Shown in pieces: positions 1 to 8,961 of a stretch of 25,105 nucleotides of DNA; the first letter of the stretch is position 1; the number at the start of each line of letters is the position of its first letter. Below the pieces are notes generated by a model. That model was given only the letters and a program-made list of their open reading frames with translations, was not told the origin of the DNA and did no database searches. The DNA comes from Actinomycetes bacterium (GTDB lineage Bacteria > Actinomycetota > Acidimicrobiia > Acidimicrobiales > UBA8190). Location of the stretch: positions 1 to 25,105 of the forward strand of contig JAJZYI010000008.1 of NCBI GenBank assembly GCA_021798135.1, in the 5' to 3' direction. Made by a program: the position numbers and the translations under genes.

Positions 1-100
1 GCGGCGCCGGCAGGCCGGGGTTCGGTGGTGGGCGAGGCGGCGCCGGCAGGCCGGGGTTCGGTGGTGGGCGAGGCGGCGCCGGCGAGCGAGGCGGCGCCGG
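1..100. repeat. 36-bp tandem repeat
   Basis: Two exact 36-bp copies (1-36 and 37-72) are followed by two shortened copies that keep only the leading GCGGCGCCGG core (73-82 and 91-100). The period is a multiple of three and would encode a 12-residue repeat. Confidence 0.8.
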
Positions 101-177
101 TCAGCCCCGCCGCAGGCCCTCGCGCCCGGGCGCGAGCCGACGTGCACCGCGACTCCATTGCTGATAGCAATGGATAG
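1..177 (+). CDS. Possible C-terminal tail of an upstream gene (partial)
   Basis: Frame 1 is open from the window edge to a TAG at 175-177, giving 58 residues. It begins with two identical 12-residue units (AAPAGRGSVVGE), followed by degraded AAPASE and AAPVS units and a more ordinary end (DVHRDSIADSNG). The repeat period of 36 bp keeps the frame, as expected of a real low-complexity tail. No domain is visible, so no function is assigned. Frame 3 is also open over most of the stretch, so coding is only a possibility. In many actinobacteria the gene before the atp operon is a WecA/MraY-like glycosyltransferase with a variable tail; that identity here would be a guess from position alone. Confidence 0.35.
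   Translation, partial: AAPAGRGSVVGEAAPAGRGSVVGEAAPASEAAPVSPAAGPRARARADVHRDSIADSNG
154..174. promoter_or_regulatory. Perfect 8-bp inverted repeat upstream of atp operon
   Basis: TCCATTGC, five bases (TGATA), then GCAATGGA form a perfect dyad. It is markedly richer in A/T than its surroundings. It overlaps the end of the upstream partial frame and lies about 260 bp before the first atp gene. It could be a repressor site or a small hairpin; no regulator is encoded in the window to match it. Confidence 0.35.
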
Positions 178-235
178 GACGATGAGCAGCGCAGCCCGGC
201 GCAGCGTGCGCGCGCACGGGTGTGGCGCCGCGTCG

Positions 236-269
236 CTCGGCGCTCGTTTTGGCGCGAACGAGCGCCGGG
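236..269 (+). terminator. Strong hairpin before atp operon, probable terminator
   Basis: Bases 238-248 pair perfectly with 257-267 (core GGCGCTCGTT / AACGAGCGCC) around the 8-base loop 249-256, and wobble pairs extend the helix. There is no U-tract after it, which is common for terminators in GC-rich actinobacteria. It would separate the upstream transcript from the atp operon. The rest of 178-433 holds no gene I can support; a promoter for the operon must lie here or inside the upstream gene, but I see no clear one. Confidence 0.45.
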
Positions 270-433
270 TGCGATCATGTCGGCCGTGTGGTGTCCCGTC
301 GTCACGTCGTCGCTGTCGGCTGCTGCGCCCCCGGTCCCGGTGGGCGACCGGCTGGCTCGGTGACGGCCGGACGCAGCCGTGTCCCGTCCAGCTCCCACGG
401 TTGACGCGCCCGTCGCGAGGGCGGTGATCGGCG

Positions 434-727
434 ATGCCGAAGCCGCCGGCGCGCGGGCGACCGGAGGAGCCGTTGCCGGGGAAGCCGGAGGAGCCGTCGC
501 CCGGACCGAGCGGCTCGGGTCCCGGACCGAGCGGCTCCGGTCCCGGTGCGTTCGACCTGATGGCCCTGGGGCTCACGATGGCGCTGCTGGTGGGGGCCGG
601 CCTCGGGCTGGGTCTGCTCGTCGACTCCTGGCTGCACTCGAGCCCGATCGCCACCATGGTGGGCCTGGGGGTGGGCGTCGTGTTTGCCGGCCTGGCGCTG
701 TGGGAGAAGGCACGGCAGTACCTCTGA
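434..727 (+). CDS. AtpZ/AtpI-family membrane protein
   Basis: This 97-residue protein opens the ATP synthase operon. Residues 1-38 are rich in Pro, Gly, Glu and Ser, with near-repeats (PGPSGSGPGPSGSG), and are probably disordered. Two hydrophobic helices follow at about 41-62 and 72-90, joined by a short loop containing LVDSWLHSSP, and the chain ends in a charged WEKARQYL tail. This two-helix hairpin at the head of an atp operon fits the AtpZ/AtpI family (F-ATPase Ca2+/Mg2+ transporter-like, PF09527), linked in other bacteria to c-ring assembly or Mg2+ uptake. The start is supported by GGTGAT at 423-428, which matches the anti-Shine-Dalgarno sequence, five bases before the ATG. The family call rests on topology and position more than on signature residues. 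Confidence 0.75.
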   Translation: MPKPPARGRPEEPLPGKPEEPSPGPSGSGPGPSGSGPGAFDLMALGLTMALLVGAGLGLGLLVDSWLHSSPIATMVGLGVGVVFAGLALWEKARQYL

Positions 728-902
728 TCCCTCTGATCCCCCTGATCCTGACGCTGGGCGCGCCCGGCCCGGGCGTACCCTTCCCGACCGAGCGTGCCGG
801 TGGCGTACCTGTCCCGAGCGGGCGCGTGCCACCGGGGGCGGGCGCCGGCACCCTCGCCCGCCCGGCCCGCAGCCCGGGCCGCGACCTTCGAACGGAGCAG
901 CC

Positions 903-1331
903 ATGGTGAACGTGTTCGCCAACCTGTCCCTGCCCCAGATCTCCTCGCTCGCCCGCCGCACCGCGCTGGTCGCCATCGGCCTGGGCGTGCTCGGCCTGGT
1001 GGTGACCGTGGTGCTGGGCTATCCCCTGGCGGGCCTGGGCGTCTGCCTGGGCCTGGCCATGGCCATGGTCAACTTCCGGCTGATCACCCGGGCGACGGTC
1101 AAGGCCAGCGCTTCCGAGCGGGCCGACAAGCGACGGCCGCTGGTCACCAATACCCTCGGGCGCCTGGGGGCCATCAGCGTGGTGGCGCTGCTGCTCGCGT
1201 GGCTGGTCCGGCCGCTCGGGTTCGGCGCCATCGTCGGGCTGGCACTGTTCCAGTTCACCCTGCTGGCCAACGTCACGGCGACCCTCCTGCGGGACCCGGA
1301 CCTGCGCGGCGCCGCCGGGGGTGACGCGTGA
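903..1331 (+). CDS. atpI: ATP synthase subunit I (AtpI-like)
   Basis: This 142-residue protein has four hydrophobic segments, roughly 20-38, 40-55, 85-103 and 106-125, with a basic loop between the second and third (SERADKRRPL). A small four-helix protein directly before atpB is characteristic of ATP synthase subunit I, which helps assemble the c-ring and is not part of the finished enzyme. The ATG at 903 follows a GGAG about five bases upstream and is preferred to in-frame starts from 684, whose translation is low-complexity Pro/Arg. The stop overlaps the atpB start (GTGA, 1328-1331), indicating translational coupling. The 175-bp gap before it is GC-rich spacer with a short CTGATCCC-type repeat just after the previous stop. 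Confidence 0.8.
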   Translation: MVNVFANLSLPQISSLARRTALVAIGLGVLGLVVTVVLGYPLAGLGVCLGLAMAMVNFRLITRATVKASASERADKRRPLVTNTLGRLGAISVVALLLAWLVRPLGFGAIVGLALFQFTLLANVTATLLRDPDLRGAAGGDA

Positions 1332-2107
1332 GCGCCACCGCCTCCGCCGTGGCCGGCCACGCGTTCCCCCACCTGCTGGCCGCCAGCATCACCGTCGGCG
1401 ACCACGTCCAGACGAAGGTCGGGGGCCTCACCTTCAACGTCGACACGATCTGGGCAACCGGCGTGGCGATGGTCATCGTGATCGGGCTCGGCCTGCTCGT
1501 CAGGTCCCGGGCGTCCGCTGGCGTGCCTGGCAAGCTCCAGCTCCTGTGGGAGATGGGCGTCGAGGCGGTCCGCAACCAGGTCGAGGGCTCCATCGGGCCG
1601 CGTGGCGCCGCGGTCGTCCCCCTCGCGCTCACGCTGTTCATCTTCATCCTGATCGCCGACTGGTTCTCGGTCTTCGGCACCGGCGCGCACTACGAGTGGC
1701 TGGCCCCGCCCACGGGCGACATCAACCTGCCCCTCGCCATGGCCATCGTGGTGATCATCCCGGTGCACATCGCGTCCGTGCGGGTCCGAGGGGCCCGCGG
1801 GTACGTCCGCCACTACTTCCAGCCCTACAAGGTGCTGATGCCGGTCAACCTGATCGAGGAGATCGCCAAGCCGATCACGCTGTCACTCCGGCTCTTCGGC
1901 AACCTGCTGTCCGGTGGGCTCATGCTCGCGCTCATCGCCGCGCTCGGGGTGTGGACCCTCGGGCACGTGCCCATCGGCAACATTGCCGACGTCCTGCTGA
2001 ACCCCGTCTGGAAGCTCTTCGACCTCCTGATCGGCGCCATCCAGGCCTTCATCTTCGCCCTGCTCGCGATCCTCTACTTCGACACCGCCATGAGCGATGC
2101 GCACTGA
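1328..2107 (+). CDS. atpB: ATP synthase F0 subunit a
   Basis: This is the stator channel subunit that carries protons to and from the c-ring in the membrane. The protein has 259 residues with five or six transmembrane helices. The family signature LSLRLFGNLLSGG is present and carries the essential arginine at residue 188. The last helix (IQAFIFALLAILYF) is also typical. The GTG start overlaps the previous stop by four bases. Where many a subunits have an N-x-x-G/D-L-L-P motif, this one reads IADWFSVFG (109-117), a lineage variant rather than a defect. It precedes atpE by 194 bp. Confidence 0.97.
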   Translation: MSATASAVAGHAFPHLLAASITVGDHVQTKVGGLTFNVDTIWATGVAMVIVIGLGLLVRSRASAGVPGKLQLLWEMGVEAVRNQVEGSIGPRGAAVVPLALTLFIFILIADWFSVFGTGAHYEWLAPPTGDINLPLAMAIVVIIPVHIASVRVRGARGYVRHYFQPYKVLMPVNLIEEIAKPITLSLRLFGNLLSGGLMLALIAALGVWTLGHVPIGNIADVLLNPVWKLFDLLIGAIQAFIFALLAILYFDTAMSDAH

Positions 2108-2241
2108 CCGCGTCGTCACCCCCCGGTCGCGGCACCGACCGGGCTCCTGAGGCCGCCCGGACCAGGAGCGACCACGCACCTCCGGCCGGCCCCACTCGGA
2201 GCACGCGCCACGGGCGCCGGGACCACCGGCCGACCCGACAC

Positions 2242-2274
2242 CCTCTCGACAACCTCTCGCCCACCTCTCGATAA
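2242..2274. repeat. 11-bp repeat, three copies, upstream of atpE
   Basis: Three units of 11 bp, CCTCTCGACAA, CCTCTCGCCCA and CCTCTCGATAA, stand in tandem in the atpB-atpE spacer, ending 12 bases before the atpE ribosome binding site. No function is evident. Confidence 0.65.
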
Positions 2275-2301
2275 CCAGAGACCCCAAAGGAGCACACCAC
2301 G

Positions 2302-2571
2302 ATGGCAGCGGACAAGGCCCTCGACCAGGCGATCACGCTCGCCGGCGCCATGGTCGGCGGCGGCCTTCTGATGGGAGGCGGTGCCATCGGTGCCGCCATC
2401 GGCGACGGCCTGGCCGGGAGCCAGACCATCGCCGGCGTCGCCCGCCAGCCCGAGGCGCAGGGACGGCTCTTCACGATCATGTTCCTGACCGTCGGCCTGG
2501 TGGAGGCCATGTACTTCATCAACCTGGCCTTCACCGCCCTCTTCGTCTTCTCCCTCTACAAGAAGGGCTGA
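2302..2571 (+). CDS. atpE: ATP synthase F0 subunit c
   Basis: This 89-residue hairpin of two membrane helices forms the rotating c-ring. Helix 1 is Gly-rich (19-47, with GGGAIGAAIGDG), the polar loop is ARQPEAQGR (47-55), and helix 2 carries the proton-binding Glu68 in TVGLVEAMYFIN. No Ser or Thr follows the Glu, so proton rather than sodium coupling is expected. The sequence tracks the mycobacterial c subunit almost throughout, including Asp35 (mycobacterial Asp28). The position matching mycobacterial Ala63 is Met70, a change discussed in the findings. A near-perfect ribosome binding site, AAAGGAG (2286-2292), lies nine bases before the ATG. This is the strongest such site in the operon and fits the need for many c copies per enzyme. 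Confidence 0.97.
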   Translation: MAADKALDQAITLAGAMVGGGLLMGGGAIGAAIGDGLAGSQTIAGVARQPEAQGRLFTIMFLTVGLVEAMYFINLAFTALFVFSLYKKG

Positions 2572-2682
2572 TCCCGAAGCGGCGCTGGCCGAGCGAACCG
2601 GCACCGGGCGACCGGGCGCCGGCCGCGCAGGTCGGCGGCGCCGACGGCACGGGCGGCAGCGCCGGTCCCGGGCCGTGCACAG

Positions 2683-2733
2683 TCCAGCCCAACGGCAGAC
2701 CCAGCCCAACGGCAGACCCAGCCCAACGGCAAA
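2683..2733. repeat. 17-bp tandem repeat before atpF
   Basis: Three 17-bp units (2683-2699, 2700-2716, 2717-2733) share the core CCAGCCCAACGGCA and differ only at single positions. The array ends one base before the GAGGTG ribosome binding site of atpF (2735-2740), so copy changes would alter the atpE-atpF spacer without touching either gene. Confidence 0.85.
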
Positions 2734-2747
2734 CGAGGTGAACGGGC

Positions 2748-3272
2748 GTGATCGCCAGCAGCAACTTCCTGGTCCCCAACGGGACCCTCATCGTCGAGAT
2801 CATCGCCTTCCTGATCGTGTTGTTCGTCATCGGCAAGTACGTCCTGCCGCCGCTGAACCGCACGCTGGAGGAGCGCCAGGAGCAGATCCGGGCCTCGCTG
2901 GCCGCTGCCGAGGACGCGCGCGCTGAGGCGGACGAGACGCGCGCCCAGCGGCACCAGATCCTCGACGAGGCCCGCCAGCAGGCGCGCGAGATGGTGGCCC
3001 AGGCGAACGCCACGGCCGAGCGGCTGCGGGCCGAGGCCGTCGACCGGGCCCAGCAGGAGCACGACCGCATCCTGGCCGCCGCCGAGGACGAGATCGCCGC
3101 GGCGCGCCGGCGGGCCGTCGAGGAGGTGAGCGCGCAGCTCGGCACGCTGGCCATGGCCGTGGCCAGGCAGGTCATCGGCCGCGAGGTCGACGCCACCGCC
3201 CACCGGGCGCTCATCGACGAGGCCGTCGCCGCGCTCCAGGCGACCTCCGACGCCGCCGCCGCCCAGGGCTGA
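2748..3272 (+). CDS. atpF: ATP synthase F0 subunit b
   Basis: This peripheral-stalk subunit has 174 residues. One membrane helix (about 13-33, IVEIIAFLIVLFVIGKYVLP) is followed by a long charged coiled coil (about 38-150) rich in Ala, Glu, Arg and Gln. It ends with the usual short region that contacts delta (VARQVIGREVDATAHRALIDEAVAAL). The GTG start at 2748 is set by GAGGTG at 2735-2740, seven bases upstream. Only one b-type gene is present, so the stalk is probably a b homodimer, unlike the mycobacterial enzyme, where one of the two stalk helices is part of a fused b-delta protein. Confidence 0.95.
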   Translation: MIASSNFLVPNGTLIVEIIAFLIVLFVIGKYVLPPLNRTLEERQEQIRASLAAAEDARAEADETRAQRHQILDEARQQAREMVAQANATAERLRAEAVDRAQQEHDRILAAAEDEIAAARRRAVEEVSAQLGTLAMAVARQVIGREVDATAHRALIDEAVAALQATSDAAAAQG

Positions 3273-3290
3273 TCGGGCGAGGGGACCGAC

Positions 3291-4232
3291 GTGGACCTGT
3301 CACTGCGAGGCTACGTGACCGCCGTGCTGCGATCGCAGCCGGCCGGCGAGCTGCCGCGCCTGGTGGAGGAGCTGGGCCAGGTGGCCCGGGCGATCCGGGG
3401 CACCACCGAGCTCGCCGCCGCCCTGAGCGACGTGGCCGTGCCCACCGCGGCCCGCCGGGCCGTGGTGCAGGAGCTCTTCGGGCCCCGCGTCCTCCCGCCG
3501 GTCCTGCGGGTGCTGCTGCACGCCGTGGAGATCGAGCGGCCGCCGGACCTGCTCAGCGCGCTCCACGACACCGACGAGCTCGCCCGCCTGCGCCTCGACC
3601 ACCCGGCCGAGGCCGACCTGGCCGACGACCGCCCGATGGGGCGCACCGCCGTGCGGCGGCTGCTGGGCGGCATGGCCGCCGCCGAGCTCGAGCCGGTTGA
3701 GTCCGCCGAGGACATCCGCGAGATCGAGGACCAGCTCTTCCGCTTCGCCAGGGTGGTGGCCGCCCAGCCGGCCCTCGCCGCAGCGCTGGCCGACTGGTCG
3801 GTCCCGGCCGAGCACCGGGCCGAGCTCGTCGTCACGCTCCTCGGGGGCAAGGCCCGACCCGAGGCCGTGCGCCTGGCTGCCGCGGCGGTCCGCCTGCGCA
3901 CCCGGGACGTCGTCACCGTGCTCGACTGGCTGGCCGAGGTGGCCGCAGCGGCACGGGGCTGGCGCGTCGCCCGCGTCCAAGCCGCCATGGAGATCGACGC
4001 CGACGAGCGCCAGCGCCTGGCCGAGGCGCTCGGACACCTGACGGGGCAGCCGGTCGAGCTCGACGTGCAGGTCGACCCGTCGCTGCTCGGCGGGGCTCGC
4101 GTGGAGATCGGCGACCTGCTCGTCGACGCCACCACCCGTCACCGCCTCGACCAGCTCCAGGAGCAGCTGGCCAGCCCCGAGGGCGCCACCAGGGCCCTGC
4201 TGGACGGCACCGGACCGGAGCGGCAGCGATGA
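3291..4232 (+). CDS. atpH: ATP synthase F1 subunit delta, long form
   Basis: This subunit caps the F1 head and holds it to the b stalk. At 313 residues it is much longer than the roughly 180 of E. coli. The extra length comes from a second copy of the helical N-terminal domain. LAAALSDVAVP (41-51) is mirrored by LAAALADWSVP (162-172), each followed by an arginine-containing helix and then LFG or LLG. Residues about 225-292 form the usual C-terminal part, with GGARVEIGDLLVDATTRHRL. Long delta subunits are known in actinobacteria such as Streptomyces, and the mycobacterial b-delta fusion also has extra sequence. Here the b part is absent. The GTG start is supported by GAGGGG (3279-3284). ATGA overlaps the stop at 4229-4232. 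Confidence 0.92.
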   Translation: MDLSLRGYVTAVLRSQPAGELPRLVEELGQVARAIRGTTELAAALSDVAVPTAARRAVVQELFGPRVLPPVLRVLLHAVEIERPPDLLSALHDTDELARLRLDHPAEADLADDRPMGRTAVRRLLGGMAAAELEPVESAEDIREIEDQLFRFARVVAAQPALAAALADWSVPAEHRAELVVTLLGGKARPEAVRLAAAAVRLRTRDVVTVLDWLAEVAAAARGWRVARVQAAMEIDADERQRLAEALGHLTGQPVELDVQVDPSLLGGARVEIGDLLVDATTRHRLDQLQEQLASPEGATRALLDGTGPERQR

Positions 4233-4379
4233 CGGCCACCCACCCCGCAGCGTGCCGCCGAGCCGGCGCCACCGGCCGCCGCGGCCCGGCCGCGGCGACC
4301 GCCGCCCGCCGCCCCGGCCTGTCCGGCCGCCGGGCGCACCCCCGCACACCGCACGGACCCACCGAGGGAGAACGCACCG

Positions 4380-5903
4380 ATGGCTGAGCTGACCATCAAC
4401 GCCGAGGAGATCACCGCCGCGCTGGCGCGGCACGTGGCCGAGTACACCCCGGAGGTGTCTGCCGAGCAGGTCGGCCGCGTCGTCGAGGTCGGCGACGGCA
4501 TCGCCCGGGTCTCGGGCCTGCCCGGCGCGTCGGTGAACGAGCTGCTCGAGTTCGAGGACGGCACCGTGGGCCTCGCGCTCAACCTCGACGAGGACACCAT
4601 CGGCGCCGTGGTGCTCGGGTCCGACACCGGCCTGGAGGAGGAGCAGCTGGTGCGGGCCACGGGCCGCATCCTGTCCGTGCCGGTCGGCGACGCCCTGCTC
4701 GGCCGGGTGGTGAACCCCCTCGGCGAGCCCATCGACGGCAAGGGCGCCATCGCCACCACCGAGACACGCCGGCTCGAGGTGCAGGCCCCGGGCATCGTCG
4801 ACCGCCAGCCGGTGAAGCAGCCCCTGCAGACCGGCATCAAGGCCATCGACGCCATGACCCCCATCGGGCGGGGGCAGCGCGAGCTCATCATCGGGGACCG
4901 CAAGACCGGCAAGACCACGGTGGCGATCGACACCATCATCAACCAGCGTGGCCAGGGCGTGAAGTGCATCTACGTCGCCATCGGGCAGAAGGGCTCGTCG
5001 ATCGCCCAGACCGTGGCCGTGCTGGCCGAGCACGGCGCCCTCGAGTACACGGTGGTCGTGGCTGCGGCGGCGTCGGAGCCGGCGCCGTTCAAGTACCTCG
5101 CCCCGTACGCCGGCTGCGCCATGGGCCAGCACTGGATGGAGAACGGCGAGCACGCCCTCATCGTGTACGACGACCTGTCGAAGCAGGCCGAGGCCTACCG
5201 CCAGCTGTCCCTGCTGCTGCGCCGCCCGCCGGGCCGCGAGGCCTACCCGGGTGACGTCTTCTACCTGCACAGCCGGCTGCTCGAGCGGGCGGCCAAGCTC
5301 TCCGACGATCGCGGCGGCGGCTCGCTCACGGCCCTGCCGATCATCGAGACCAAGGCGGGCGACGTCTCCGCCTACATCCCGACCAACGTGATCTCGATCA
5401 CCGACGGCCAGGTCTACCTGGAGTCCGAGCTGTTCTACGCCGGCGTCCGGCCGGCCATGAACGTCGGCATCTCGGTGTCCCGGGTCGGCGGCTCGGCGCA
5501 GATCAAGGCCATGCGGTCGGTGTCGGGCACGCTCAAGATCGACCTGGCCCAGTTCCGCGAGCTCGAGGCCTTCGCCACCTTCGGCTCCGAGCTCGACAAG
5601 GTCGCCCAGGCCCAGCTCGACCGCGGCTACCGCCTGACGGAGCTGCTGAAGCAGCCCCAGAACGCGCCTATGCCGGTGGAGGAGCAGGTCGTCGTGGTGT
5701 TCGCGGGCACCAAGGGCTACGTCGACCGGGTGCCGGTGGCCGACGTCCGGCGGTACGAGGCCGAGCTGCTCACGTGGCTGCGGGCCGAGCACGGGGACCT
5801 GCTGCAGTCCATCCGCGAGACCGGCCAGCTCGCCGACGAGGAGGAGCTCGGCCGCATCCTGCGGACCTTCACCGACCGGTTCGGCGCCGGGTCCGAGGCC
5901 TGA
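4380..5903 (+). CDS. atpA: ATP synthase F1 subunit alpha
   Basis: This is the non-catalytic nucleotide-binding subunit of the F1 hexamer, 507 residues long. A beta-barrel domain (about 25-95) precedes the nucleotide-binding domain with Walker A GDRKTGKT (172-179) and the signature around PAMNVGISVSRVGGSAQ. That signature includes the arginine finger Arg368, which reaches into the beta site. A helical C-terminal domain follows. It lacks the C-terminal extension of about 35 residues that mycobacterial alpha subunits use to inhibit ATP hydrolysis. GAGGGAG at 4364-4370 sits nine bases before the ATG. The 147-bp spacer after atpH is GC-rich and open in one frame, which I do not consider a real gene. 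Confidence 0.98.
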   Translation: MAELTINAEEITAALARHVAEYTPEVSAEQVGRVVEVGDGIARVSGLPGASVNELLEFEDGTVGLALNLDEDTIGAVVLGSDTGLEEEQLVRATGRILSVPVGDALLGRVVNPLGEPIDGKGAIATTETRRLEVQAPGIVDRQPVKQPLQTGIKAIDAMTPIGRGQRELIIGDRKTGKTTVAIDTIINQRGQGVKCIYVAIGQKGSSIAQTVAVLAEHGALEYTVVVAAAASEPAPFKYLAPYAGCAMGQHWMENGEHALIVYDDLSKQAEAYRQLSLLLRRPPGREAYPGDVFYLHSRLLERAAKLSDDRGGGSLTALPIIETKAGDVSAYIPTNVISITDGQVYLESELFYAGVRPAMNVGISVSRVGGSAQIKAMRSVSGTLKIDLAQFRELEAFATFGSELDKVAQAQLDRGYRLTELLKQPQNAPMPVEEQVVVVFAGTKGYVDRVPVADVRRYEAELLTWLRAEHGDLLQSIRETGQLADEEELGRILRTFTDRFGAGSEA

Positions 5904-5904
5904 C

Positions 5905-6849
5905 GTGCCCGGAGGCCAGGAGCGGGCGCTGCGGCGCCGGATCCGCAGCGTGCGTGCCACGCAGAAGATCACCCGCGCCATGGAGCTGATCGCCACGTCG
6001 CAGATCGCCCGGGCCCAGGCGCGCCTGTCGGTCGCCGCCCCCTACCAGAAGGGCCTGGCCGAGGTGCTGGCCGAGGCGGCGAAGGACGTCGGCACCCACG
6101 CCGGCCACCTGCTCGGTGTCCCCGAGGACCCCCGGCGCGTGCTGGTGCTCCACCTGGTGGCCGACCGCGGCCTGTGCGGCGGCTACAACGCCAACGTGCT
6201 GCGGACGGTGGAGCGCCTGGTGAGGTCCAACGGCGACCGCGGCGTCGAGACGCGCCTGGTGGCCGTCGGCCGCAAGGGCCCGGCGTACCTGCGCTTCCGC
6301 GGCGTCCAGGTGGACGAGGCGTTCACCGGCTTCTCGGACCGGCCCACGTTCGCCGACGCCCGCGAGGTCGCCGCCGCGGTCGTCCGCCCGTTCCTGGACG
6401 GCGAGGTCGACCAGGTGCTCGTGGTCTCCACCCGGTTCCTGTCGGCGGGCACCCAGGTGGTCGAGCAGCGCCAGCTGCTGCCGCTGCCGGAGCCGGCGGG
6501 CGACGGCGGCGAGCACGAGCGCGGCGCCGCCGCGGCGCCGGCGGGGGAGGCGGCAGGCCCGCCGCGGCGCGAGGGCTACGTCGAGTTCGAGCCCGCCGCG
6601 CGCGACCTCCTGGCCGACCTGGTGCCACGCTATGCGGAGGCCGCCATCTTCGGCGCCCTGCTCGAGGCCGCGGCCAGCGAGCACACGGCCCGGCAGCGGG
6701 CCATGGCCGCGGCCACCGACAACGCCGAGGAGCTGGCCAAGAACCTCAGCCGCGTCATGAACCGGGCCCGCCAGGACGCCATCACCACCGAGATCATGGA
6801 GATCGTCGGCGGCGCCGAGGCGCTGCGGCGCGACGTGGAGACGCCGTGA
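5905..6849 (+). CDS. atpG: ATP synthase F1 subunit gamma
   Basis: This central rotor shaft has 314 residues. The N-terminal helix carries the family motif RIRSVRATQKITRAMELIA, and the C-terminal helix ends with ITTEIMEIVGGAEAL, the conserved segment that turns inside the F1 head. Between them lies the Rossmann-like domain (about 75-245). It contains an Ala/Gly/Glu/Pro-rich insertion at about 195-222 (DGGEHERGAAAAPAGEAAG) that looks like a flexible surface loop; mycobacterial gamma also has an extra loop. The GTG start lies one base after the atpA stop, with no strong ribosome binding site, so it is probably translated by coupling to atpA. Confidence 0.96.
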   Translation: MPGGQERALRRRIRSVRATQKITRAMELIATSQIARAQARLSVAAPYQKGLAEVLAEAAKDVGTHAGHLLGVPEDPRRVLVLHLVADRGLCGGYNANVLRTVERLVRSNGDRGVETRLVAVGRKGPAYLRFRGVQVDEAFTGFSDRPTFADAREVAAAVVRPFLDGEVDQVLVVSTRFLSAGTQVVEQRQLLPLPEPAGDGGEHERGAAAAPAGEAAGPPRREGYVEFEPAARDLLADLVPRYAEAAIFGALLEAAASEHTARQRAMAAATDNAEELAKNLSRVMNRARQDAITTEIMEIVGGAEALRRDVETP

Positions 6850-6973
6850 CCGCCGCCCGCCGGCCCGGCGACGCCGGCACGACCAGCACCATCCGAACGA
6901 CCTGCACGCCCCGCCGCGAACCCGGCGCCAGGCGGCGCAACCGACCGGCCCGAGCAACGAGGAGCCACCGACC

Positions 6974-8431
<1,458 letters not shown>

Positions 8432-8437
8432 GCAACG

Positions 8438-8848
8438 ATGGCCTTCACCGCGACCGTCGTCACCCCGGAGCGGATCCTCGCCGAGACCGAGGTCGGCGCC
8501 GTGCACCTTCGCACCGCCGATGGCGAGGCCGCTTTCCTGCCGGGGCACACCCCGCTCATCGGCTCGGTCGTGCCGGGCCTCGTCCGGCTCGAGCAGGTGG
8601 ACGGGGCCGAGCTGCGCCTGGTCGTCCACGGCGGCTTCGTCCACGTCGAGCACGAGTCGGTGCAGCTGCTCGCGCCGGTCGCCGAGCTCGCCGACGAGAT
8701 CGACGTCGCCCGGGCCCAGCACGCCGCGGAGGCTGCCGAGGCGCGCATCGCCGAGCTGCGCGGCGCCGAGGCGGGCGACCGCGAGCTGGCCGAAGCCGAG
8801 GCGGCCCTGCGCCGCGCCAGGGACCGCCTGGCCGTCGCCGGCGCCTGA
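8438..8848 (+). CDS. atpC: ATP synthase F1 subunit epsilon
   Basis: This subunit joins gamma to the c-ring and can restrain ATP hydrolysis. The 136-residue protein has the usual N-terminal beta sandwich (about 1-84, with VVTPER, LPGHTPLIG and VHGGFVHVE). A C-terminal helical hairpin (about 88-134) is very rich in Ala, Glu and Arg. It begins six bases after atpD and is the last gene of the operon. It is complete, and slightly longer than the mycobacterial form. Confidence 0.95.
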   Translation: MAFTATVVTPERILAETEVGAVHLRTADGEAAFLPGHTPLIGSVVPGLVRLEQVDGAELRLVVHGGFVHVEHESVQLLAPVAELADEIDVARAQHAAEAAEARIAELRGAEAGDRELAEAEAALRRARDRLAVAGA

Positions 8849-8878
8849 GCGGCGCGGGCCCGCCCGACCGGCGGGGAC

Positions 8879-8909
8879 CCGGCCTGGTCGTGCCGACGGG
8901 TCAGGCCGG
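8879..8909 (+). terminator. Hairpin after atpC, candidate operon terminator
   Basis: CCGGCCTG (8879-8886) pairs perfectly with CAGGCCGG (8902-8909). The 15-base loop itself contains a short GTCG/CGAC pairing. It begins about 30 bases after the atpC stop. There is no U-tract, so assignment rests on position and stem strength. Confidence 0.4.
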
Positions 8910-8961
8910 TCCAGGGGGATGCTGCGGCGGCCGGCCGGCGCGGGTCACCGTGCGGTGGCGC

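Noticed and set aside
158..427. 89-codon + frame before the atp operon
   Set aside because: Arg-rich translation, a TTG start with no ribosome binding site, and it runs through a strong hairpin.
2302..2571. Sodium-coupled c subunit
   Set aside because: Glu68 is followed by Ala-Met, without the Ser/Thr of sodium-binding c rings.
4229..4387. 52-residue frame overlapping both the atpH stop (ATGA) and the atpA start
   Set aside because: The overlaps look like translational coupling, but the translation is random-looking Arg/Ala/Pro/Gly. Conservation in relatives would be needed to revive it.
3300..5996. Very long - strand open frame (898 codons) opposite atpH and atpA
   Set aside because: It is the antisense of two certain genes. 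In DNA this GC-rich, stop codons are rare on the opposite strand, and the translation has no domains.
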